Assembly (NCBI RefSeq): GCF_003426815.1
Contig: NZ_QKYK01000040.1
Location: forward strand, 1-41,914
Length of the DNA: 41,914 nt
Source of the DNA: Desertimonas flava
GTDB lineage: Bacteria; Actinomycetota; Acidimicrobiia; Acidimicrobiales; Ilumatobacteraceae
Direction: 5' to 3'
The notes below the pieces were generated by a model. The model searched no databases and was not told the origin of the DNA. It saw nothing but the letters and a program-made list of their open reading frames with translations. The position numbers were made by a program, and so were the translations under genes. Below are positions 8,450-15,133 of the stretch, piece after piece. Position 1 is the first letter of the stretch. Each line of letters starts with the position of its first letter.

Positions 8450-9042
8450 GCTGGACGCGGCCCGTGCCGCACCATTCGTCCGATCCGTGGACGACGCGCA
8501 CGACCATCCACGGGCTGCCGAGCGACGAGGTGCGTTCGGCCCTCCAGAAGCACGTGCGGCGGGGGCGGCGCGAACAGGCGGTGTTGTGCGCGCTCGAGCT
8601 CGCCCGCACCGACGACGCGCACGACGAACTGCTGTGGAGCCGCCTGATGGCGATCGCCGCCGAGGACGTGGGGATGGGAACACCGGAGGCGGCGTCGGTC
8701 GTGTGGGCGCTGCGCTGCGGCGCGGCGGAGGCGCCGGCCGGTTCCGTGGACCGCCTGCTGTTCGCGGCCCAGGCCGCCGGCTATCTGGCGTTGTGCATCA
8801 AGGACCCGGTGCACAGCGAGATCGTCCAGGTCGCATTGCTGACCGACGCCGCGCCGGACATCCCCGACGAGGCTCGGTGCGTCCACACCCGCGCGGGGCA
8901 GGAGGCCGGCCGCACGATGTACGACTGGTTCGTGACCGGATCAGCGGTCGAGCCGGAGTCGGCCGAGCGCAACCTCTCGTGGCGAGCACGGTTGACGGAC
9001 CTGTATCTGCAGCTCGACCCCCCGGCACCGTCGGAGGCTTGA
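8446..9042 (+). CDS. Stand-alone RarA/MgsA C-terminal-like protein
   Basis: A 198-residue protein. Residues 28-80 (VRSALQKHVRRG, then RLMAIAAEDVGMGTPEA) match the pattern of the helical collar/oligomerisation region of RarA/MgsA (WRNIP1) replication-associated ATPases, where SALxKxxRG and IAxEDVGxAxPxA are conserved. The following helices (100-165) are also compatible. No P-loop or AAA+ module is present or nearby, so it cannot be a RarA ATPase itself. It could bind a RarA/clamp-loader partner or be a repurposed fold. The start is fixed by the ATGA overlap with the P450 gene. The stop abuts that of the convergent sirtuin gene. The family assignment is from motif memory. Confidence 0.7.
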   Translation: MSWTRPVPHHSSDPWTTRTTIHGLPSDEVRSALQKHVRRGRREQAVLCALELARTDDAHDELLWSRLMAIAAEDVGMGTPEAASVVWALRCGAAEAPAGSVDRLLFAAQAAGYLALCIKDPVHSEIVQVALLTDAAPDIPDEARCVHTRAGQEAGRTMYDWFVTGSAVEPESAERNLSWRARLTDLYLQLDPPAPSEA

Positions 9043-9825
9043 TCACCCGACCAGACGCGGCAGGATCTCGCCGATCTGACCGCGCAGGACCGCGTCGGCC
9101 ACGAGATCCATCTCGGTCGGCTGGGCGTTGACGATGGCGATGCGGGCGCCGGCCCGGGCGGCGATCGGCACGCAGCTGGCCGCCGGGTAGACGCTCAGGG
9201 TGGAGCCGACGGCGAGCATCACGTCGCACTTCCGGCTCACCTCGAAGGCCCGGTCGATCACCTCCTCCACCAGCTGCTGGCCGAAGCTGATCGTGTCGCT
9301 CTTGAGCACACCACCGCAGACCAGGCACGGCGGGTCGGCCTCCCCGGCCCGGACCCGGGCGAGTGTCTCGATCATCGGCCGGCGGTCGCCGCACGACCAG
9401 CAGCGTGTCCACCGCATGGTGCCGTGCACCTCGATCACCCGATCGGGATCGTTGCCGGCCTCCTGGTGCAACTCGTCGACGTTCTGGGTGACGACGGCGA
9501 GGAGCTTGCTGCGTCGCTGCAGCCGGACGATCGCCCGATGACCGCTGTTCGGCTCCGCCGTCCAGGCCGGCGAGTCGAGTCGATCGAGCCACGCCATGCG
9601 CCGCACCTCGGGATCGGCGAGATAGTTCTGCAACGTCGCTGTCTTCTCGGCCGCCGGGTTCCGGGTCCACACGCCCTTGGGGCCGCGGAAGTCGGGAATC
9701 CCCGAATCGGTGCTGATCCCCGCGCCCGTGAGCACGACGACGCGCTCGGCCTCGTCGATCCACCCGGCGACCCTGCCGATGTCGTGGGTCAGCGCGGCGT
9801 CGTCACGGTCGTCGGCGTCGGTCAT
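9043..9825 (-). CDS. NAD-dependent protein deacylase, sirtuin (Sir2) family
   Basis: A 260-residue sirtuin that removes acyl groups from protein lysines using NAD+. Visible are the NAD loop GAGISTDSGIPDFRG (34-48), TQNVDELHQEAG (113-124), catalytic His134 in VHGT and a structural zinc site made by Cys142/Cys145 (CWSC) and Cys167/Cys170 (CLVC). GSTLSVYPA (207-215) and NAQPTEMD (233-240) complete the NAD pocket. The Tyr/Arg pair of SIRT5-type desuccinylases is not obvious, so deacetylase activity is more likely. It could reverse the lysine acetylation predicted for the GNAT fusion at 35327-37879. Confidence 0.93.
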   Translation of the reverse strand: MTDADDRDDAALTHDIGRVAGWIDEAERVVVLTGAGISTDSGIPDFRGPKGVWTRNPAAEKTATLQNYLADPEVRRMAWLDRLDSPAWTAEPNSGHRAIVRLQRRSKLLAVVTQNVDELHQEAGNDPDRVIEVHGTMRWTRCWSCGDRRPMIETLARVRAGEADPPCLVCGGVLKSDTISFGQQLVEEVIDRAFEVSRKCDVMLAVGSTLSVYPAASCVPIAARAGARIAIVNAQPTEMDLVADAVLRGQIGEILPRLVG

Positions 9826-9861
9826 GCCCCCAGTCTCGTCGGTCGATCGGTGCCGGCGGAC

Positions 9862-10479
9862 TCAGTTGCACAGCAGGCGGGCGACGGTGCTCAGCGACCG
9901 CTCCAGATCGGCCAGGCTGCGCTGTTCGTTGCGCACCCAGAACGCCACCTGCTCGGCCGAGAGCATGGCCAGCAGTGCTTCGGCCCGCAGGTCGGGGTCG
10001 GGCGCGCCGCCTTCGGCGAGCAGGCTCGTGCAGTACAGCACCCATGCCCCGTGGACGCCGGTGCTCTGACGGGCGAGCGGTGCGTTGGTCTCGGACATGA
10101 GCAGCAGGTCGAGCTGGGCGACGGCCAGCCGGAGGTAGGCGACGACGAAGGCCTCCAGGCGGTGGGCCGGCGGCGTTCGCCGGTCGAACGGCTTCCGGCC
10201 GCTCAGCAGCCGCTCCTGCAACTCGCGCTCGCGAGCGTCCAGCAGGGCGACGGCGAGGCCGCCCTTGTCGCCGAACCCGCGGTAGAGGGTGCCCTTGCCG
10301 ACGCCGGCCCGAGCGGCGACGGCATCCATCGTGACCGCGCCCACGCCGAGCTCGGCGAACAGCTCCTCGGCGGCGGCGAGCACACGCTCGCGGTTCCGTG
10401 CGGCATCCGCGCGCTGTCGCCCCCGCCGGGCACCGGCCGTCACGAAGTCGACGGGTGAGCCGTCGGCGGTGTCGGGCAT
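9862..10479 (-). CDS. TetR-family repressor of the divergent azoreductase
   Basis: A 205-residue TetR/AcrR-type regulator. An N-terminal helix-turn-helix (about 30-75: ERVLAAAEELFAELGVGAVTMDAVAARAGVGKGTLYRGFGDK) is followed by an all-helical ligand/dimer domain. The gene is preceded by a good Shine-Dalgarno (CAGGAG) and faces the azoreductase gene across 110 bp that hold two palindromic operators and a near-consensus promoter. Probable job: repress the azoreductase and itself, released by an electrophile or quinone-like ligand. The ligand is inferred only from the target. Confidence 0.92.
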   Translation of the reverse strand: MPDTADGSPVDFVTAGARRGRQRADAARNRERVLAAAEELFAELGVGAVTMDAVAARAGVGKGTLYRGFGDKGGLAVALLDARERELQERLLSGRKPFDRRTPPAHRLEAFVVAYLRLAVAQLDLLLMSETNAPLARQSTGVHGAWVLYCTSLLAEGGAPDPDLRAEALLAMLSAEQVAFWVRNEQRSLADLERSLSTVARLLCN

Positions 10480-10491
10480 GGCAACTCCTGG

Positions 10492-10520
10492 TTGATAAGC
10501 GGACTGTGGTCCGTTATGGT
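10492..10520 (+). promoter_or_regulatory. Promoter of the azoreductase gene
   Basis: TTGATA (10492-10497), a 17-nt spacer and TATGGT (10515-10520) fit a housekeeping sigma promoter pointing at the azoreductase. The first operator fills the spacer and the expected start site (about 10527) falls in the second operator. Bound repressor would block the polymerase. Confidence 0.7.
10497..10516. promoter_or_regulatory. TetR operator 1 (imperfect palindrome)
   Basis: AAGCGGACTGTGGTCCGTTA is an imperfect copy of the palindrome 28 bp downstream: the left half-site is identical and the right half differs at two of nine positions. It lies between the -35 and -10 boxes of the azoreductase promoter. Confidence 0.75.
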
Positions 10521-10524
10521 ACCA

Positions 10525-10544
10525 AAGCGGACTTCAGTCCGCTT
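10525..10544. promoter_or_regulatory. TetR operator 2 (perfect palindrome)
   Basis: AAGCGGACTTCAGTCCGCTT has two perfect 9-bp half-sites around a 2-bp centre. The centre-to-centre distance from operator 1 is 28 bp. It overlaps the predicted azoreductase start site, and lies upstream of the TetR gene. Confidence 0.82.
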
Positions 10545-10589
10545 ACACTCCTCCGATATCGATCCGATATCCATCCGAAAGGAACCGTC

Positions 10590-11243
10590 GTGAACCGACT
10601 TCTGCACATCTCCGCCTCGCCTCGCAGCGAGGCGTCCGTGACCCTCACCCTCGCCCGCTCGTTCCTCGATGGGGTGGCCGCGGCGAACCCCGACGTCGAG
10701 ATCGAGACGTGGGACCTGTGGGACGGCACCTTGCCGGCCTTCGGGCCCGCCGCCGCGGCATCGAAGATGACGGTGATCGCCGGACGGACGCCAACCGGCG
10801 ACGAGGCCGCCGCGTGGGAGGCGGCGCTCGCCGCGTTCGACCGGTTCGAACGCGCCGACACGTATCTGTTCAGCGTGCCGATGTGGAACATGACCGTGCC
10901 GTACATCCTCAAGCAGTTCATCGACGTCGTCTCCCAGCCCGGACGGCTGTTCACGTTCGACCCGGAGGCCGGCTACACGGGCCTGTTGTCGGGCAAGCGG
11001 GCCGCGGTCATCACGACGAGTGCCGTGTGGGGGCCAGGCCGAGGACCCGAGTTCGGCGCCAACCATCTGCACGACTACTTCCAAGGGTGGCTCGAGTGGG
11101 CCGGCATCAGCGAGGTCTCGACGTTCGGGTTCCACCCGAACATGGCGACCGCCGACGCCGAAGCGGCGTTGAAGCAAGCGCTCGTGGACGTCGGCGAGTT
11201 CTCCGCCCGATTCGCCGCCACCCGGCAGCCCCAACTCACCTGA
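10590..11243 (+). CDS. azoR: FMN-dependent NADH azoreductase/quinone reductase
   Basis: A 217-residue flavodoxin-like oxidoreductase of the AzoR/AcpD family, reducing azo compounds and quinones by two electrons with NADH. The phosphate loop is SASPRSEAS (8-16). The FMN isoalloxazine site is VPMWNMTVPYILKQFID (96-112), the family hallmark, followed by RLFTFDPEAGYTGLLSGKRA. The GTG start is supported by a Shine-Dalgarno (AAAGGAA) 5 nt upstream and by the family N-terminus. Length matches the family (about 200-215). It is controlled from the two-operator TetR region just upstream, so it is probably inducible by quinone or electrophile stress. Confidence 0.93.
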   Translation: MNRLLHISASPRSEASVTLTLARSFLDGVAAANPDVEIETWDLWDGTLPAFGPAAAASKMTVIAGRTPTGDEAAAWEAALAAFDRFERADTYLFSVPMWNMTVPYILKQFIDVVSQPGRLFTFDPEAGYTGLLSGKRAAVITTSAVWGPGRGPEFGANHLHDYFQGWLEWAGISEVSTFGFHPNMATADAEAALKQALVDVGEFSARFAATRQPQLT

Positions 11244-11345
11244 ACCGCGCACCACGCAGATTTCTTTTCCGTTTTGCCACCCCCGCCGCGCCCCGGGGAG
11301 GCAACCGGGCATCCCCCTCCGAACGACCAGTCCGACGGAGGAGCC

Positions 11346-11921
11346 ATGCAGCCAACCCCATCGATCACCGCGAGCGCGCCGACCGGCGGGCGGCGCCTCG
11401 CCATTCCCCCACCCCCGACCCGCCGTCCCCTCGCCCCGGGCGAGCAACCCGCCGCGCCAGAGCCGCAGGGCCCGCTGGCGGCGGCTCCCGACTGCGTCAC
11501 GATCACCCCGTGGATCGATCCGGTCGTCGACGAGTCCGGCCACGATCCGCGTTCGAGCTACGTCGAGCGCTTCTGGCTGTCCACGCTCGGACCGACCGCC
11601 ACCTGGCTGTTGCGCCGGCTCGTCGACGGATTCGACGAGCATCCCGACGGCTACATCCTCGACCTCGCGGTCACGGCGCAGTCGCTCGGGCTCACCTACA
11701 GCCGGGGTCAGTCGAGCCCCTTCGCCAAGGCGTTCCACCGCTGCGTGATGTTCGGGCTCGCCCATCACTGCTCCACCGGCTACGTCGTCCGGCGGCGGGT
11801 ACCGGACGTGGCCCGGCGCCACCTCCTCCGCATGCCCGACGAGCTGCGCCTGGCCCACGAGGCGTGGCTCGCCGAGTCGGCGACGTGCCCGGCGGGTGTG
11901 TCGGCCCTCGACACGGGCTGA
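11346..11921 (+). CDS. Actinobacterial conserved protein, winged-helix-like
   Basis: A 191-residue protein of unknown function. Residues 1-60 are Pro-rich and probably disordered. Residues 70-180 (WLSTLGPTATWLLRRLVDGF, SLGLTYSRGQSSPFAKAFHRC, FGLAHH, VVRRRVPDVARRHLLRMPDEL) resemble an actinobacterial family of unknown role whose helix spacing, with Arg-rich turns, resembles a DNA-binding winged helix. That fold is an inference. The ATG has a strong Shine-Dalgarno (GGAGGA, 5 nt away), which makes it preferable to the ATG at 11274. It is isolated from its neighbours by about 100 nt on each side. Confidence 0.75.
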   Translation: MQPTPSITASAPTGGRRLAIPPPPTRRPLAPGEQPAAPEPQGPLAAAPDCVTITPWIDPVVDESGHDPRSSYVERFWLSTLGPTATWLLRRLVDGFDEHPDGYILDLAVTAQSLGLTYSRGQSSPFAKAFHRCVMFGLAHHCSTGYVVRRRVPDVARRHLLRMPDELRLAHEAWLAESATCPAGVSALDTG

Positions 11922-12022
11922 GTCGGCATAGTCAGGTCTCGCTATGCGCCGTTCGCTGCGGCCGGAGCCAAAGGCTCGATGTGGTCATGCGTGCCACCGA
12001 CGATCTCCGTACGTTCGAACGC

Positions 12023-13075
12023 ATGACTCGGTTCAGGCACTTCTCGGCCACCACTACCGCCCGTCGTGGACCGGTGGCACTGCTGGCGATCTCCGGACTG
12101 GCGTTGACGCCTGCACGGGCGGTCCAGACGACAGCTCCCCCGCCCGAACCGGCGGCATCACCGGATGTGGCGACGGTGGCGACGTTCGGAAGCGGGCTGG
12201 GATCGGGCAGTGCGATCGGACCGGACGGCGCGATCTACGTCACGGATGGGAACGCCGGCACCGTGGAACGCATCGATCCGGCGACCGGGACGGTCACGCG
12301 TGTGGGGAGCGGTCTTCCACCCCAGGTCCTCGGCATCGGCGGGGCGATGGACGTCGCGTTCATCGACGACACCGCCTACGTGCTCGTCACGATGGTCGGT
12401 GGCGACATCGTGGACGGCGACCCCATCGGCGACGACGTCGTCGGCATCTACCGCCTCGACGACGACGGGACGTTCAGCGTGGTGGCCGACATCGGTGCGT
12501 GGTCGGTCGAGCATCCCCCGACCACCGACTTCTTCATCACGACCGGGGTCCAGTACGCCCTGCAGCCGACCCCTGACGGCTTCCTCGTCACCGACGGCCA
12601 TCACAACCGTGTGCTGCGGGTCGGACTCGACGGCGCGGTCGACGAGATCGCCACGTTCGGCAATGTCGTGCCGACGGGCCTCGCCAGCGCTCACGACACG
12701 GTCTTCGTCGGGCTGGCCGGACCGCTCCCCCACCTCCCCGAGGATGGCCAGGTGCTCGAGCTGCCTGCGGACAGCGCTGCCGAACCGTCGACCGTCGCGA
12801 GCGGGGCGAGCATGATCGTCGATGTCGAGGCTGACGGCGAGCAGCTGTACGCCCTGTCGCAGGGAGCGTGGGACGACGTCCAGGAAGGCTCGCCCGCCGA
12901 GCCCGACACCGGTCGGCTCGTGATCGTCGGTTCCGACGGGACGATGACGCCGGTCTCGGACTCGGCCGGCGCCGAGATCGTGCTCGACCGGCCCACGTCA
13001 TTGGAGTTGGTCGACGGTACGGCCTACGTCGTCACCCTCGCCGGCGAACTGCTGTCGATCCAGATACGAGGATGA
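12023..13075 (+). CDS. Exported ScyD/ScyE-like beta-propeller protein
   Basis: A 350-residue protein with a Sec-type signal (basic residues up to about 17, then VALLAISGLALTPARA) and repeated beta-propeller blades of the type GSAIGPDGAIYVTDGNAGTVERIDPATG, DGFLVTDGHHNRVLRVGLDG and SLELVDGTAYVVTLAGELLSI. This matches the ScyD/ScyE family, named after scytonemin cluster proteins of cyanobacteria but widespread in actinobacteria with unknown role. No scytonemin genes are present, so the name says nothing about pigment. An in-frame ATG at 11987 is an alternative start; 12023 gives the better signal peptide. Its stop faces the convergent cysteine synthase gene. Confidence 0.8.
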   Translation: MTRFRHFSATTTARRGPVALLAISGLALTPARAVQTTAPPPEPAASPDVATVATFGSGLGSGSAIGPDGAIYVTDGNAGTVERIDPATGTVTRVGSGLPPQVLGIGGAMDVAFIDDTAYVLVTMVGGDIVDGDPIGDDVVGIYRLDDDGTFSVVADIGAWSVEHPPTTDFFITTGVQYALQPTPDGFLVTDGHHNRVLRVGLDGAVDEIATFGNVVPTGLASAHDTVFVGLAGPLPHLPEDGQVLELPADSAAEPSTVASGASMIVDVEADGEQLYALSQGAWDDVQEGSPAEPDTGRLVIVGSDGTMTPVSDSAGAEIVLDRPTSLELVDGTAYVVTLAGELLSIQIRG

Positions 13076-13108
13076 GGTGACGGTCCCCCTCCCGCCGATC
13101 CTGACGCT

Positions 13109-13135
13109 CGCGGGAGTCGTACCCTTCGTCCCGCG
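13109..13135. terminator. Possible terminator between convergent genes
   Basis: CGCGGGA (13109-13115) pairs with TCCCGCG (13129-13135) around a 13-nt loop; outer bases can extend pairing past a 2-nt bulge. It lies in the 94-bp gap between two convergent genes. No T-tract. Such short GC stems arise easily in this DNA. Confidence 0.35.
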
Positions 13136-13169
13136 TCCCGACCCCTGGTCCATGCGCCGCTCGCGTTCG

Positions 13170-14111
13170 TCAGGTGTAGAGGTCGCCGTTGAGGTACTTC
13201 ATGCCCGAGTCGGGTTGCACGGTGAGTACCCGCCGACCGGGCCCGAGCCGCTCGGCGACGCGGACGGCGGCAACGAGGTTGGCGCCGCCGGAGGGCCCGC
13301 CCCAGATCCCCTCCTCGTCAGCCGCGCGGCGGGCCATCTCGAAGGCATCGGCGGTCGACACCGCGACGACCTCGTCGAACGGAACGGTCCCCTGCTGGTC
13401 GGGCTGGAGGTGCGGCGGGACGAAGCCGACGCCACCACCCTCGATCCGGTGCGTGCCGGGTGCACCTCCGGAGAGCACCGCCGACTCGGCCGGCTCGACG
13501 GCGACTCGGCGTGCGTCGGGCCACCGCGTGGCGATTCCCTCCGACGTGCCGACGAGGCACCCGCCGACACCCACGTACACGCACACGGCGTCGATCCGCC
13601 CGTCGATTTGATCGATGGCCTCGCGTCCGATCCCCCGATAGCCGACGAGCGCGTCACGGTTGTGGAACTGGTCGGTGGCGTACCCGCCCTCGCTCGCGAG
13701 GATCTCGGCCGCTCGGGCCCGCATCGCCGGGATCAGGCCCGGATGGATGCCGTCGGGGCTGTCGATGATGTCGAGTTCGGCGCCGAACGCGGCCATCGTG
13801 CGCAGCTTCTCTTGCGCGAAGGCGTTCGACGTGACGATGCGCAGCCGGTATCCCTTCACCGAACAGACGAGCGCCAGTGAGCTTCCCGTCGAGCCACCGG
13901 TGTACTCGACCACGGTGTCTCCTGGCCGGAGATCGCCTCGCGACTCCGCCCCCTCCATCATTGCCAGGGCCATCCGGTCCTTGTAGGAGCCGGTCGGGTT
14001 CGCCGCCTCGAGCTTGACCCAGACCTCGGCCGCTCCGGGCGGGACCAGCTTCTCCAAGCGCACGATCGGCGTGTTGCCGATCCCCGCCAGCGCCCCCGGT
14101 CGATTCGTCAT
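13170..14111 (-). CDS. PLP-dependent cysteine synthase family protein
   Basis: A 313-residue fold-type II PLP enzyme of the O-acetylserine sulfhydrylase/cystathionine beta-synthase group. The Schiff-base lysine is in NPTGSYKDRMA, the substrate loop is EYTGGSTGSS and the PLP-phosphate loop is YVGVGGCLVGT. The family usually has NPxxSVKDR, so the Tyr is a small deviation. No CBS domains. It would make cysteine from an activated serine and sulfide, though beta-replacement enzymes for other substrates look alike. It lies 29 nt after iolG on the same strand but has its own probable promoter, so it need not belong to the inositol operon. Confidence 0.85.
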   Translation of the reverse strand: MTNRPGALAGIGNTPIVRLEKLVPPGAAEVWVKLEAANPTGSYKDRMALAMMEGAESRGDLRPGDTVVEYTGGSTGSSLALVCSVKGYRLRIVTSNAFAQEKLRTMAAFGAELDIIDSPDGIHPGLIPAMRARAAEILASEGGYATDQFHNRDALVGYRGIGREAIDQIDGRIDAVCVYVGVGGCLVGTSEGIATRWPDARRVAVEPAESAVLSGGAPGTHRIEGGGVGFVPPHLQPDQQGTVPFDEVVAVSTADAFEMARRAADEEGIWGGPSGGANLVAAVRVAERLGPGRRVLTVQPDSGMKYLNGDLYT

Positions 14112-14117
14112 GGCGGA

Positions 14118-14123
14118 ACGGTA
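14118..14123 (-). promoter_or_regulatory. Probable -10 box of cysteine synthase gene (leaderless)
   Basis: On the minus strand TACCGT ends 6 nt before the ATG at 14111, with no Shine-Dalgarno. It lies in the 29-nt gap after iolG and would uncouple this gene from inositol control. Confidence 0.5.
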
Positions 14124-14140
14124 GCCGAGCGTGTGTCGGG

Positions 14141-15133
14141 TCAGACGGCGACGGTCGCGCCGGTCGCCAGCGACTCGGCGGCGGCGAGAGCGACGACCAG
14201 GGGAGCCCGCCCATCACCGCCCGGCACCGGTGACGGCCCGCCATCGCGGACGGCGGCGACGAACGCCGCCCACTGGCGCAGGTACGACTGCTCGTAGCGC
14301 TCGAGGAAGAACGTGCCGATGGGTGGGCCGGCCAGGCCCGTGGCGTCGCGACGCCACGTGGTGTTGACCGGCGGATTGTCCGACGCGGCCACGCCGGACG
14401 AGCCGAACGCCTCGACCCGCTGGTCGTAGCCGTACACCGCCCGGCGGCTGTTGTCGATCGTGGTGAGGCAACCCGACTCGTGGCGCAGCACGATGGCGGC
14501 GGTGTCGATGTCGCCGGCCGCGCCGATCGCCGCGTCGACGAGCGCAGCGCCCGTGGCGAACACCGACACGACCTCGCTGCCCGTGACGTAGCGCGCCATG
14601 TCGAAGTCGTGGATCGTCATGTCACAGAACAGGCCACCGGACCGCCGCACGTACTCGATCGGCGGAGGGGCCGGATCGCGGCTGGTGATGCGGACGAGGT
14701 GCAGGTCACCGAGCTCCCCCCGAGCCGCGGCGTCACGCACCGCCTGGTGCGACGGGTCGAAGCGACGGTTGAACCCGACATGGAGCAACGTCCCAGCGGC
14801 ATCGACGGCCGCCAGCGCCCGATCGACGTCATCGAGCGACAGCGAGATCGGCTTCTCGCAGAACACCGCGACACCCAAAGCGGCGGCCCCGGCGATCAGA
14901 TCGGCGTGGGTGTCGGTGCTGGTGCAGATGGCCACGGCATCGACGCCCCGGTCGTACAGCTCGTCGACCGAACCGGCTTGTGGCACGTCCAACCGCGCGG
15001 CCATCTCGGTGGCGAGCTCGGTGACGATGTCGTACACCCCGGCCAGCTCGGCCCCCCCGACGCGGCGGGCGAGCATCTCGGCGTGCATCCTCCCGATCCG
15101 CCCGCAGCCGAGGACCGCGACGCGAACGCTCAT
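14141..15133 (-). CDS. iolG: Inositol 2-dehydrogenase (Gfo/Idh/MocA family)
   Basis: A 330-residue NAD(P)-dependent dehydrogenase oxidising myo-inositol to scyllo-inosose, the first catabolic step. Residues 1-120 form the Rossmann domain with GCGRIGRMHAEM near the start and the catalytic lysine in CEKPISLSLDD. The C-terminal domain carries GGLFCDMTIHDFDMARYVTG, where the Asp and His complete the catalytic set. Length matches IolG (about 330-345). The ATG shares one base with the iolD stop (TGATG), so the two are coupled. It is the last gene of the iol operon. A second family member lies two genes upstream; this one is closer to classical IolG. Confidence 0.9.
   Translation of the reverse strand: MSVRVAVLGCGRIGRMHAEMLARRVGGAELAGVYDIVTELATEMAARLDVPQAGSVDELYDRGVDAVAICTSTDTHADLIAGAAALGVAVFCEKPISLSLDDVDRALAAVDAAGTLLHVGFNRRFDPSHQAVRDAAARGELGDLHLVRITSRDPAPPPIEYVRRSGGLFCDMTIHDFDMARYVTGSEVVSVFATGAALVDAAIGAAGDIDTAAIVLRHESGCLTTIDNSRRAVYGYDQRVEAFGSSGVAASDNPPVNTTWRRDATGLAGPPIGTFFLERYEQSYLRQWAAFVAAVRDGGPSPVPGGDGRAPLVVALAAAESLATGATVAV

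Noticed and set aside
10555-10576. Short direct repeat of GATATC + (G/C)ATCC in the azoR leader
   Set aside because: Two 11-base copies with no dyad relevance; too short and too close to be more than chance or a minor duplication.
11244-11280. T-rich stretch after azoR as an intrinsic terminator
   Set aside because: TTTCTTTTCCGTTTT follows the stop, but no stable stem precedes it.
12023-13075. Scytonemin-type pigment gene
   Set aside because: Only the beta-propeller family name relates to scytonemin. None of the biosynthetic genes is present and the family is widespread outside cyanobacteria.
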